From UBA1181 sp045226255 (lineage in GTDB: Bacteria > Bacteroidota > Bacteroidia > Bacteroidales > Paludibacteraceae), in assembly GCA_045226255.1 (NCBI GenBank), contig JBGVCG010000003.1:62001-126000 (forward strand): a DNA stretch of 64,000 nucleotides. Direction: 5' to 3'. Positions 1 to 8,066 of the stretch are shown one piece after another (position 1 is the stretch's first letter; each line of letters opens with the position of its first letter). Position numbers and translations under genes: made by a program. The notes below the pieces were generated by a model. The model was not told the DNA's origin. It did no database searches and worked only from the letters and a program-made list of their open reading frames with translations.

Positions 1-114
1 GTTGCAGGCGATGCCGTTCTTTGAGAGCACCTCACCCAATCTTCTCGCTTCCCGCTTGTACGCGTCATCCACTTGTGTGCTGGATGCGCAGTAGACACAA
101 ACCCGTTTCGTCAT
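1..114 (-). CDS. LOG family protein (TIGR00730-like), N-terminal 38 residues only
   Basis: The reading frame begins with ATG at 114 and runs off the left edge of the window. The translation starts MTKRVCVYCASSTQVDD; the VCVYCASS block followed by a helix (YKREARRLGEVL) is the usual start of LOG-family nucleoside-monophosphate phosphoribohydrolases (lysine decarboxylase-like fold). The diagnostic PGGxGTxxE motif would lie outside the window, so the family call rests on the N-terminus alone. An AAAGGAT stretch precedes the ATG. The hipA stop codon lies only 2 bases upstream, so the gene probably shares a transcript with hipBA. Confidence 0.7.
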   Translation of the reverse strand, partial: MTKRVCVYCASSTQVDDAYKREARRLGEVLSKNGIACN

Positions 115-116
115 AT

Positions 117-1253
117 TCAATCCTTTCGTTTTCTTTCCACAAAGGTAAATAAATTTGTGGGAATGGAGAGATGTTCCTTTACTACATCTCCGACCTCTCG
201 GATGATTTCCGTGCAACGAGTGCGGGGTATGCGGATTTTAGTGCCTACCGCGATCATGTCCTCTAAGGTCGGCTGACCGTTGTTGTTCACCGATGTCGCA
301 TGTTCCCCGTTATATCCAGCCGCACAATGGGTCAGGTCGTATGCGGGAGACAACGTCCATTTGCCTTCCCGACAGATGAAGGTGAAGTTCTTTGGATGAT
401 CGTCTTTGTTCTCCGCTAAGACATTGAACACCATTCTCCGAAACATCTCTTCCACCTGCAGGGGGTCTTGGGTCAAGTAGCCTGTTAGGCTGAGCAGATT
501 CTTGTAGTCAAGCTTGGGCGTTTGAATGGAGACACCGAGCAGTGCCCCGGCTGTGGCGGTGTGCAAACGTTGCCCGTCCTCCACGTCGAAGCGACGGCTG
601 GCGAAGTATTTACCGTCGATCAGTCGAAAGTCTGGCACGTTGATTCCGCACCGCCGTGCCGCTTCATGGTAACGGTATTCCTCTTTGCCCATATCCACGG
701 GGTCGTAGGTGTGGCGGAATTTCACCAGCCATTCGCCCTCTTCATCCTTCATTAGACACTTCGGACGACAGCCGCCCGAGTTGCCGCTGTTGAAGTAGAG
801 CACATCCTCGTCCTTGCCCGTTTTTTCGGAAAGCACGTCCAGCGCCATTTGTTGCAGCTGGTCGAGGGCGGGGAGCGATTTTTCCTCTCCCACCAATGTC
901 TCCGGCACGTAGCATAAGGCGCCCATGCCGGAACTGCCTACTATGCTTAGCCGTTGTATAGGAGTTAATCCATGCTCGTCGATTCCCTGTTTTTTGAGTA
1001 TTCTGTTCAGCAGATAACGTCCGTAACCGTCCGGCAAACTATCCTCGAAGATCCCGAAATTCCCGCTGAAAGGTGTTGGCTGTGCGATGAACATTCCAGT
1101 GCGCAAGGGTAACTCGATGGGTGAGATGGAAAACCCTGTCGCGATCCATTCCTTGTCGTACTCAAAAGCGCAACGACGTCCGTCTGGGGTCATTGTCAAT
1201 CTCCCCACGCATCGTTCTCCCATATGCACGTTCAGTTTATTTGCCGAATTCAT
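117..1253 (-). CDS. hipA: HipA-family serine/threonine kinase toxin
   Basis: Type II toxin of the HipA kinase fold, 378 residues from the chosen ATG (E. coli HipA is about 440). The N-terminal subdomain (residues 1-120, with IFEDSLPDGYGRYLL) matches the HipA N1 region. The kinase part shows a glycine-rich loop SGNSGGCRPK (156-165), the catalytic loop NKDDHPKNF (282-290) and the metal-binding SPAYDLT (302-308, Asp306). An open frame extends further upstream, but that extension overlaps hipB in another phase and has no family similarity, so the ATG at 1253 is preferred; it overlaps the hipB end by 17 bases, as is common in hipBA pairs. In known members the toxin phosphorylates aminoacyl-tRNA synthetases or related targets; the target here is unknown. 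Confidence 0.88.
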   Translation of the reverse strand: MNSANKLNVHMGERCVGRLTMTPDGRRCAFEYDKEWIATGFSISPIELPLRTGMFIAQPTPFSGNFGIFEDSLPDGYGRYLLNRILKKQGIDEHGLTPIQRLSIVGSSGMGALCYVPETLVGEEKSLPALDQLQQMALDVLSEKTGKDEDVLYFNSGNSGGCRPKCLMKDEEGEWLVKFRHTYDPVDMGKEEYRYHEAARRCGINVPDFRLIDGKYFASRRFDVEDGQRLHTATAGALLGVSIQTPKLDYKNLLSLTGYLTQDPLQVEEMFRRMVFNVLAENKDDHPKNFTFICREGKWTLSPAYDLTHCAAGYNGEHATSVNNNGQPTLEDMIAVGTKIRIPRTRCTEIIREVGDVVKEHLSIPTNLFTFVERKRKD

Positions 1254-1563
1254 TTCTGCCTCGCTTCCTGTTTTTATTTTTGTTGATGGTCTCCAACTCC
1301 TCCATCGTGGAGAAATGCGGCTCGGAAAGGAGTTGCTTGATGTCTGCCGTATAGCCCAAAGCCTGCGCCAACGCCACAAAGGAGGTGAGCGCAATCGTGT
1401 GTTGCTGCTCAAATTTGGCGATGGTCGGTGCCGGGACACCGCTCATCATGGCAAGCGCACTCCGCGAAAGCCCTTTCTCCAATCGCCTTTTCTGCAGATT
1501 TCCTGCTAGTAATCTCGTCAAATCATCGACGGACTCTTGCTCTAAAGTGTAAATATATTGCAT
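1237..1563 (-). CDS. hipB: HipB-like antitoxin, XRE-family helix-turn-helix protein
   Basis: A 108-residue protein starting MQYIYTLEQ. A helix-turn-helix of the XRE type occupies about residues 15-75 (LQKRRLEKGLSRSALAMMSGVPAPTIAKFEQ). It precedes and overlaps hipA, the standard antitoxin position, and should bind HipA and autorepress the operon. The start at 1563 was chosen over an in-frame Met 13 codons upstream because an AAGAGAT purine stretch sits about 8 bases before it. The C-terminus is basic (NKNKNRKRGRNEFGK). The role is inferred from fold and position; a generic XRE regulator is the alternative. Confidence 0.85.
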   Translation of the reverse strand: MQYIYTLEQESVDDLTRLLAGNLQKRRLEKGLSRSALAMMSGVPAPTIAKFEQQHTIALTSFVALAQALGYTADIKQLLSEPHFSTMEELETINKNKNRKRGRNEFGK

Positions 1564-1716
1564 ATAATTGTATCTCTTAAATATTAAAATATATACCAAC
1601 AAATACTATCATATTCGTTTGTAAAAATAACAAAATTATGAATAGAAACAAAACCAAAGGTGTAATCTGCTTCGATAATTCTTAATTCTTAATTCCTAAC
1701 TCTTAATTATAATTAC

Positions 1717-1724
1717 TACCTTTG
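1717..1724 (+). promoter_or_regulatory. Bacteroidota -7 element TACCTTTG before the flippase gene
   Basis: TACCTTTG fits the TAnnTTTG consensus and ends 4 bases before the ATG at 1729. With normal spacing transcription would begin at or next to the start codon, giving a leaderless or nearly leaderless mRNA. No TTTG is seen at the matching -33 distance; the upstream DNA is a run of CTTAATT-like repeats. Confidence 0.5.
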
Positions 1725-1728
1725 TGGT

Positions 1729-3165
1729 ATGGCACAGGATTTGAAAAAAGAGACCACCCGCTCCATTTTGTGGAATGCGATCGACAAGGTAGGGTTCCAA
1801 GTCGTGGCGTTTGTCGTAGGCTTGGTGACGCTTCGTCTGTTGTCGCCTGGCGATTTCGGCTTGATAGGTGCGTTGGCGATTTTCACCGCCTTGTCCAACA
1901 TCCTGACGGAGAGCGGATTCACCTCCGCCATGGTGCGGCGCAAGCACAACACGGATGCGGAGTATGTGGCGGTTTTGTGCTTCAATGTGTTCTTGGGATT
2001 GGTCTTCTACCTTTTGCTGTTCCTTGGGTCGGGATGGATTGCCCAATATTACCGTATGCCAGAGTTGGCATCGTTGGCTCCATTCCTCTTTCTCTCCATC
2101 GTCTTCAATTCGTTTGGTGTGGTGCAGAGCATCGTGCTGACCCGCAACCTGGCCTTCAAGAAAATGTCCATCGCCAGCCTTATCAGTGCGCTTGTGTCGG
2201 GCATTGTGACGATTGTGATGATCTACATGGGCTACGGCTATTGGTCGTTGGCGTGGCAAATCGTGCTGCAACCTGCTGTTCGTGTGGCGCTTCTGTGGTT
2301 CTTCAGTGATTGGTGGCCTAGGTGTAAGCCGGACTTCTCCGTGATACGTGAGCTCTTCACGTTCAGTTTTTCCCTGATCGGTTCAAGCCTGATGAACACC
2401 TTTGTGCGGTACGTCTACAATCCTATCATCGGACGTTATTTCGGGGATGAGCGTTTAGGCTATTATGCGGAGTCCTACAAGTTTTACTTCCTGCCGGTCA
2501 ATATCGTCGCCTCCACCTTTTCGGGTGTGGCCTATCCGGTGCTCTCGAAGCTGAACGATGACGAGCCTCGCCAACTCAACTATCTGCGCAAGATGATGCG
2601 CATGGTGGCGTTCTGCATCTTCCCTATCATGTTGGGGGCCATGGCTTGCTTCGACAATGTGGTGGAGGTGGTGCTTACGGGGAAATGGATGCCTATCGTC
2701 CCGTATTTCCGTGTGTTGGCGATCGCGGGTCTTGTGGCGCCGATGCACACCATGTACTTGAACCTTATGGTGGTGAGGGGTTTCCCGAAGAAGAATTTTT
2801 TGCTGGAGGTAATCCGTAACGCCTTGACGTTATTGTTCCTCTTCCTGTTCCATGAAACAATAGAACAAATGTTGTGGGGCTTTGTGGCGGCCAACCTGTT
2901 GTCTTACGTGGTGGATCTGTTCTTTGTGAGAGAGGTGGTGCGCTATCCCATTCGGGAGCAGTTGCGGGACGTGTTCCCTTACCTGCTCATCTCCTGTTTC
3001 ATGGCGACGCTTGTCTTCTTGATTGATTGGCTGGATTGGAGTGCGTTGGTGAAACTGATCGCGCAGCTGGTGACAGGGGTGATTGCATACGTTTTGCCTG
3101 CTAAGATGTTGGGCTCTAATGTTTTGAATGATGTCATCGCTGTGATAACTAAGAAAAATTCGTAG
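1729..3165 (+). CDS. Polysaccharide flippase, Wzx/MOP superfamily
   Basis: A 478-residue integral membrane protein with about 12-14 hydrophobic segments. The N-terminus (KKETTRSILWNAIDKVGFQ, then LRLLSPGDFGLIGALAIFTALSNILTESGF) is typical of the WzxC/polysaccharide biosynthesis branch of the MOP exporters, which flip undecaprenyl-linked oligosaccharides across the inner membrane. Mid-protein motifs (RYFGDERLGYYAESYKFYFLPVNIV, FSGVAYPVLSKL) also fit that branch. No glycosyltransferase genes flank it here, so its glycan is unknown. A terminator-like hairpin follows about 60 bases after the stop, suggesting a single-gene transcript. Confidence 0.87.
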   Translation: MAQDLKKETTRSILWNAIDKVGFQVVAFVVGLVTLRLLSPGDFGLIGALAIFTALSNILTESGFTSAMVRRKHNTDAEYVAVLCFNVFLGLVFYLLLFLGSGWIAQYYRMPELASLAPFLFLSIVFNSFGVVQSIVLTRNLAFKKMSIASLISALVSGIVTIVMIYMGYGYWSLAWQIVLQPAVRVALLWFFSDWWPRCKPDFSVIRELFTFSFSLIGSSLMNTFVRYVYNPIIGRYFGDERLGYYAESYKFYFLPVNIVASTFSGVAYPVLSKLNDDEPRQLNYLRKMMRMVAFCIFPIMLGAMACFDNVVEVVLTGKWMPIVPYFRVLAIAGLVAPMHTMYLNLMVVRGFPKKNFLLEVIRNALTLLFLFLFHETIEQMLWGFVAANLLSYVVDLFFVREVVRYPIREQLRDVFPYLLISCFMATLVFLIDWLDWSALVKLIAQLVTGVIAYVLPAKMLGSNVLNDVIAVITKKNS

Positions 3166-3223
3166 CTTGTAATTCCTATTGGTGATAAAAAATTGAGGGG
3201 GAAATCCTATGTGCTAAAAAACC

Positions 3224-3251
3224 AAAAGCAAGCCTTGATTGACTTGCTTTT
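3224..3251 (+). terminator. Hairpin after the flippase gene
   Basis: Arms AAAAGCAAG (3224-3232) and CTTGCTTTT (3243-3251) are perfectly complementary around a 10-base loop. It lies 58 bases after the flippase stop. The run of T is part of the right arm. Confidence 0.6.
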
Positions 3252-3390
3252 AGAAAACCATAAACCTTACATCTATAAAGAATCATGTTTCACAACATTA
3301 CACCGCAAATATAAAGGTTATTTTTATGATTGAAAACATTTAGATGTTTTTTTTTTGAAAAATTTTATCGTTGCACTTTGTATACTCATC

Positions 3391-3430
3391 AAAAAATATC
3401 CGCAACGTCCATAAACAGACGTTGCGGATA
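3391..3430 (-). terminator. Rho-independent terminator of the peptidase operon
   Basis: Thirteen-base arms TATCCGCAACGTC (3397-3409) and GACGTTGCGGATA (3418-3430) with an 8-base loop. On the minus strand they are followed directly by six T. It lies about 60 bases beyond the stop of the peptidase gene. Together with the hairpin at 3224-3251 it accounts for the 325-base gene-free gap 3166-3490, where nothing else is apparent. Confidence 0.85.
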
Positions 3431-3490
3431 GGTTAGGTTTCGTTTCGGGAGGAAGACCCGAAACAATAGATCACGTCTTTCCCTTGCTGC

Positions 3491-4879
3491 TTATCTCAAG
3501 ATAACTTTCCGGGTTTCGGTCAATTCATTCGTGCTGATGCGCACGAAATAGACTCCGCTTGCCAAACCTTCCAAGTTGACATTTTGGTCGTGACCTGTGC
3601 CACTTGTGGAGTATACTGTCTTGCCGGTCATGTCGGTGATGAAGATGTTGAAGTCTACATCTTCTTTAGCGAAGGAGATGTAAAATTCTCCATCGGTCGG
3701 GTTAGGGTAGAGAGTGAGATTTGATGTAGTCGGTTCTTCAAATGACTCTTCGTAGAACTCATCCTCACCTACTGTGAGATGTCTCAATTCTCCTTCGTAA
3801 ATTCCGCTCTTTTCCTTTTCGCAGTCGATCCTCGCAGTCTTGAATTTCGCGCCTTTCACCACATGGAATCCTTTTTTCAAACGAATAAATTTGCCACTGC
3901 TATACGTAACTTTAGCGTTGTTTTTGATGATGTTGTTTGCGTTTAGCAAATACATGGCCTCTTTAATCGTATCGGTGGTGATAGTGTTTGGTACGTCTAG
4001 AACGCCCCAATCTTCGTGACGACAGAATCTATATTCTGTGTCAGACGACCAAAAACGAGGAATGTCGTTGTAGCCTGCAGTCGGGTGGAGTTTTGTGCTT
4101 AACGGCGGGGCTGCGTCATCATTGTCTTTCGCAAATACAAATGCTTCTTCATATGAGACAACTCCGTCGTTGTTGTAGTCGGCTTCCAGATTCCCTGCAG
4201 TAACAACGTTGTTGTTGTTCTTTATTCGATATTGTCCAGATAGTGCGCCATAGAATGGATCAAATAAATCCGATCCATTGTTCTCATCTCCATGGGCAGT
4301 CTGATCGCCTGAAGTCGAGGTGATGATCGTTAGGCTTCTGTCGTGGTTTTTCAAATCGTCAATAAAGGAGCCGCTATGGCATGCGTGAAGCCACACATTT
4401 ACCTTGTTGCAAGGAATCTTTGTTTTCAGTAATTGTGCAAGCTTTTGACTCTGGATGCCGTCTTTGAATAAAGAGATATTGTCGTTACTTCCATGGTCTA
4501 CAATGAAAAATATGAATTCATTGTTTGCATTAGTGATTGACCCAATGGCATTGAATGCTTTAGTGATGCCATCTATTGTAGAAGGGTAATTAACGTCACG
4601 TGAACCATCTCCGTCAAAGTCGTGAAATGTTCCTGAATCTCCACCACCTGAGCATGCTTTTATATGGTTTTTAGGAACACCCATGTATCTGGTCAGGAAT
4701 TGATAAGTTTTTGCTCCATCCCATAGATGCCTTCCTTCTTCACTTCCTCCGACAACGACTATAGCGTATATGTTGGACGCTGTTTTCCCCGATTTTTTAA
4801 ACATGTCAGGGAATTCTGATGCCCAGGAGAGAAGCGAGGTGGATAGCAAAAATAATGAAATAAATAATTTTATTCTCAT
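3491..4879 (-). CDS. Exported clan CD cysteine peptidase (legumain/caspase-like) with T9SS type A sorting domain
   Basis: A 462-residue protein with a signal peptide (about 1-20, ending LLSWA). The domain beginning SNIYAIVVVGG has the clan CD layout: a beta-strand ending in IVDHG (His129) and a second ending in LHACHSGSF (Cys167), the expected His/Cys dyad of C13, C14 and related peptidases. Two acidic loops, DFDGDGSRD (about 87-95) and DYNNDGVVSYEEA, resemble EF-hand/dockerin calcium sites. The C-terminal 75 residues (LTLYPNPTDGEF ... GLASGVYFVRIST ... RKVILR) are a T9SS type A domain, so the protein should be exported to the cell surface. It lies 12 bases downstream of a fibre-like surface protein gene in the same operon. 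Substrate unknown. Confidence 0.8.
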   Translation of the reverse strand: MRIKLFISLFLLSTSLLSWASEFPDMFKKSGKTASNIYAIVVVGGSEEGRHLWDGAKTYQFLTRYMGVPKNHIKACSGGGDSGTFHDFDGDGSRDVNYPSTIDGITKAFNAIGSITNANNEFIFFIVDHGSNDNISLFKDGIQSQKLAQLLKTKIPCNKVNVWLHACHSGSFIDDLKNHDRSLTIITSTSGDQTAHGDENNGSDLFDPFYGALSGQYRIKNNNNVVTAGNLEADYNNDGVVSYEEAFVFAKDNDDAAPPLSTKLHPTAGYNDIPRFWSSDTEYRFCRHEDWGVLDVPNTITTDTIKEAMYLLNANNIIKNNAKVTYSSGKFIRLKKGFHVVKGAKFKTARIDCEKEKSGIYEGELRHLTVGEDEFYEESFEEPTTSNLTLYPNPTDGEFYISFAKEDVDFNIFITDMTGKTVYSTSGTGHDQNVNLEGLASGVYFVRISTNELTETRKVILR

Positions 4880-4891
4880 GGTTATTTTTGA

Positions 4892-5773
4892 TTATTTTTT
4901 CAACATTTCAACTTCAGCCTTCAATGCTTTGTTCTCTTTCTCTAACTCGATCATGTGGAGGGTGAGTTCCTCTACCTTCTCAAGCAGTAAGTTGCTCATT
5001 TGTGACACGCTCATGCCGTTCTCAGAGATCTCCGCTGCGGATGGCACGCCTGGCAAGTGCTTGTTCTCCTTCACGTAGCTCTCCACCTCGCTGAGTGGAC
5101 GCAAGTTGTAGTTCTCTTCGAATACATAGTCGGCTGCGTTGTTCAACTCCACGTTGATGTCCTGCGCCTTGATTTGATTGGCCTTCAACACCTCAGCCAC
5201 CTCGATTTCATTGTGACAGGTGATCTTGCCGGTCACGTCAAGGTTTGCGAGCATGTTAACGTTGTTCTTTTTCATCGTCATTATTTTGGCGTTGCCATCT
5301 GTGATAAAAGAGAAGTTCATCGCAGAGAGCGACAAGTCTGCATAGTTGTTTTTGCCTGATGAGGAGATGCTCATTCCCTCTGTGACGCGGTTATCCTTCG
5401 AAATGAGGAGGTTGACTTTATTCGCTTCATCTGTCGCATACACTCTCAACCATTTATTGAACCTATTGTCTGTTCCTTTACAGATGAGGCTCCCGTTCAT
5501 TGTGGTGGTGCCAGAAACCGTTAAACTGCTGTTCACTTTTGCGGTTGAATTAACGGTTAACGCTCCGTTTAGGTAGGTCGCTCCCTTTACGTACAATTTG
5601 TAATTCGCAGTGCTTGAGGTTGGCGTGATTCCGATAGCCACGTTACTTGCACTTCCTGTTGCCGGACCGTTGTACAATCCATAATTACTTGTACTCCACC
5701 AACATTGTGCGTTCGCTGCACAAACTGACATTGCAACACCCATGGTTGCTACAAGGATTTTTTTCAATTCCAT
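4892..5773 (-). CDS. Exported fibre-like surface protein with S74-like C-terminal region
   Basis: A 293-residue protein with a clear signal peptide (MELKKILVATMGVAMSVCA...NAQ). The middle is a series of short beta repeats (YVKGATYLNGALTVNSTAKVNSSLTVSGTTTMNG) like trimeric fibre stalks. The C-terminal 90 residues (NYNLRPLSEVESYVKENKHLPGVPS ... then a coiled coil) match the region seen in many Bacteroidota 'tail fiber domain-containing' proteins, related to the S74 intramolecular chaperone but lacking the complete catalytic segment. It is the first gene of the operon with the clan CD peptidase, which may process it; that link is inference from position. Confidence 0.68.
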   Translation of the reverse strand: MELKKILVATMGVAMSVCAANAQCWWSTSNYGLYNGPATGSASNVAIGITPTSSTANYKLYVKGATYLNGALTVNSTAKVNSSLTVSGTTTMNGSLICKGTDNRFNKWLRVYATDEANKVNLLISKDNRVTEGMSISSSGKNNYADLSLSAMNFSFITDGNAKIMTMKKNNVNMLANLDVTGKITCHNEIEVAEVLKANQIKAQDINVELNNAADYVFEENYNLRPLSEVESYVKENKHLPGVPSAAEISENGMSVSQMSNLLLEKVEELTLHMIELEKENKALKAEVEMLKK

Positions 5774-6254
5774 TTTTCTTTAGTTTAATAAGTTAATAAA
5801 ATAAATTTTTAAGGTGGGGCCAGAGTTCATCGTTGTTCCGCTCATTTGATAGATATACTGATAGTGCCTGATACCCCTTATTGCAATCGGCCTTTTGCGT
5901 TATCAAAGTTAGTTTTAATGAATGATTCGTGTTGTGGTAAAAATCTACAATTGCATATTTTTGGTCACTTTTTCATTCCACACTTTTCTTTATATTGTAA
6001 TATTTCTTGCTTGTAGTGGTTGCTGTTATTGATGTCTATTTGTTTGTTTTGTAAAAACTTAATGGTTATTTGTGCGAAGAATACGGATTGTCAAAAATGT
6101 TGCGTTTATGGTGGTGGTTGACCTGTTTGAAAATGCAAAAACTGTGCCACTTCGACGTGATACACTGCTTTCCACAGCTTTTCTTGATGTTTGTCGAGAT
6201 TATGGGCGGAATGGATTCCTCCTGCCTTTTCGTCGATGTTTCAGCGCCTGAATT
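5774..6254. other. Gene-free interval between two minus-strand operons
   Basis: The 481 bases hold the candidate -7 element at 5904-5911 and otherwise AT-rich sequence. A 78-codon plus-strand frame at 6070-6306 overlaps the end of the U32 gene and resembles no known protein. No terminator hairpin was recognised after the U32 stop. Confidence 0.5.
5904..5911 (-). promoter_or_regulatory. -7 element TAACTTTG upstream of the fibre/peptidase operon
   Basis: CAAAGTTA on the plus strand reads TAACTTTG on the minus strand, matching TAnnTTTG. It would give a 5' leader of about 125 bases before the ATG at 5773. No matching -33 TTTG was found. Confidence 0.4.
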
Positions 6255-8066
6255 TTATTGGGCGATAATGCTCATTTCGCAGTTATGGCAATCGAATGAG
6301 AGGTGATACTCTTTCCCGTTGTTGGCGATTAGGGTCAATGGCTCTTGGATGTCGTTCGCCGCTTTGTCTTGCTTTTTGCAATAGCCTAATGTGTGGCGCA
6401 GGCAGTGCTTGCAGGTCATGACGGGTACGTTATGGGGCGGCTGGCTCTCGAAAGAGGTTGCTATCTCCTTCACACCGTGTTGCTGGTAGAAGCGTCGTGC
6501 CGATTCGTTGTGCACGTTTCCTGTGTAGCTGATTTTTTCTGCGGGAAAGGCGTGGGTGGTCTGCGGGAAGTTTAGCTGGGTCTTCTTCCTCCGTTTTTCC
6601 CTCTCCGCCTCTAATTGTTGCAGTAGGTCTCTCCGCCAAGGGGTGAGTCTCCCGGCGGGGATGAAGTATATGCCGCAGTTGAGCTCCACGTTGGTGACAC
6701 GGAAGATGGTGTTGCCGCTCTTTGCGAAGATATTGCGCATATTGTCCCTTTGCCGCTCCTCGTTTTCACAGGGTGTTTTCTCCTCGTTGAGGGTGAGTGA
6801 GGTGGCTATGCCGTCTTCGTCCGTGGCGGTGGCTGCGAAGCCTTCCGCTGTCTCTGAAATGGTGATTCGCACGTCAATCTTCCTCTCCGCCGATTCTTTG
6901 GCGAGGAGTCGTTCGAAGGCTTGGTCGAAGTTGCGGAAGAGTGTGGTGCGTGGCGGAAGGGTTATCTTCTCCGCTGGGATGATGACATCTCCTTGGGCCG
7001 TGTTGGCTCTGAAGCCGTGGAACTCTCCGTTGGAGTCGATGAAGCAGAAACCGTCTCCGTTGGATAGGGCCTTGTCTGTGCGGACGATGATCTCCCCCCT
7101 CTGCGAGTAGGCGGTCCCGATTCTCTCTCCGATGGATTTGGGCGTGTCGGGTTGGATGATGTCACGCTGCCTGCCGTGCAGGAAGTAGTTGGTCGAGCCT
7201 CTGTGGAAGCTCTTTTCCGTGTTGGGGGTGAATGTGTAGGTGCAGTGGCCGGAGCTGGCGGAGGCATACTCCTTCCCCTCTAATATCTTATCCAATGCCT
7301 GACGATAGTAGGCGGTCACGTTCTTCACGTAGGGGATGTCTTTCAGTCTACCCTCTATTTTCAGGGAGCTGACGCCCGCATCCAGTAGCTCTTTCAGGTG
7401 ACTGGAGAGGTTGAGGTCCTTCAGGGAGAGCAGGTGCTTCTCCTTGGCGAGGATGCGTCCGGAGGCATCGGTCAGCGTGTAGGGTAGGCGGCAGAATTGG
7501 GCGCAGTTGCCTCGGTTGGCGCTTCGCCCGCAACCGTTCTGGCTCATGTAGCAGACGCCGCTGTAGCTTACGCAGAGGGCTCCGTGGATGAATGCCTCCA
7601 ACTTGACGCTGGTGCTTTGACTGATTTCCCGTATCTGTTCGATGGATAGTTCCCTGGCCAGGACCACTTGTTCGAAACCTGCCTCTTCAAGGAACTTCAC
7701 CTTCTCAGGGGTGCGATTGTCCATTTGGGTGCTGGCGTGGAGTGGAATAGGGGGCAGGTCTAACTGGGTGATGCCCATGTCTTGGACGATGAGGGCGTCT
7801 GTCCCTGCCTCGTATAATTGATGGATGAGGCTTCCCGCCTGCTCCAATTCTTGGTCTGTGAGGATGGTGTTGAGCGCCACGTAGACTTTCGCGTAGTACT
7901 GGTGGGCGAACCGTGCGAGCCGTTCGATCTCCTCGATGCTGTTGCCGGCCGCCGCTCTTGCGCTAAACTGAGGCGCACCAATGTAGACTGCGTCCGCGCC
8001 GTGTTTCACAGCCTCGATGCCATGGTCCGCCGTTCTGGCAGGTGCGAGCAGTTCGATCTTGCGCAT
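6255..8066 (-). CDS. Peptidase U32-family protein, RlhA/TrhP-type RNA hydroxylase-like
   Basis: A 603-residue protein. The N-terminal half is the U32 barrel, beginning KIELLAPARTADHGIEAVKHGADAVYIG. The U32 signature EAFIHGALCVSYSGVCYMS lies at 158-176, with Cys165, 172, 179, 188 and 192 as candidate iron-sulfur ligands. Members studied in E. coli (RlhA, TrhP) hydroxylate cytidine in 23S rRNA or uridine in tRNA using prephenate; peptidase activity is doubtful. A long C-terminal region with a further cysteine cluster (CKHCLRHTLGYC) fits the larger RlhA-type members. The start overlaps the metA stop by one base (TAATG), indicating translational coupling. Exact substrate not determined. Confidence 0.82.
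   Translation of the reverse strand: MRKIELLAPARTADHGIEAVKHGADAVYIGAPQFSARAAAGNSIEEIERLARFAHQYYAKVYVALNTILTDQELEQAGSLIHQLYEAGTDALIVQDMGITQLDLPPIPLHASTQMDNRTPEKVKFLEEAGFEQVVLARELSIEQIREISQSTSVKLEAFIHGALCVSYSGVCYMSQNGCGRSANRGNCAQFCRLPYTLTDASGRILAKEKHLLSLKDLNLSSHLKELLDAGVSSLKIEGRLKDIPYVKNVTAYYRQALDKILEGKEYASASSGHCTYTFTPNTEKSFHRGSTNYFLHGRQRDIIQPDTPKSIGERIGTAYSQRGEIIVRTDKALSNGDGFCFIDSNGEFHGFRANTAQGDVIIPAEKITLPPRTTLFRNFDQAFERLLAKESAERKIDVRITISETAEGFAATATDEDGIATSLTLNEEKTPCENEERQRDNMRNIFAKSGNTIFRVTNVELNCGIYFIPAGRLTPWRRDLLQQLEAEREKRRKKTQLNFPQTTHAFPAEKISYTGNVHNESARRFYQQHGVKEIATSFESQPPHNVPVMTCKHCLRHTLGYCKKQDKAANDIQEPLTLIANNGKEYHLSFDCHNCEMSIIAQ

Noticed and set aside
6070..6306. 78-codon plus-strand frame
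   Set aside because: Overlaps the 3' end of the U32 gene, no similarity and no ribosome binding site.
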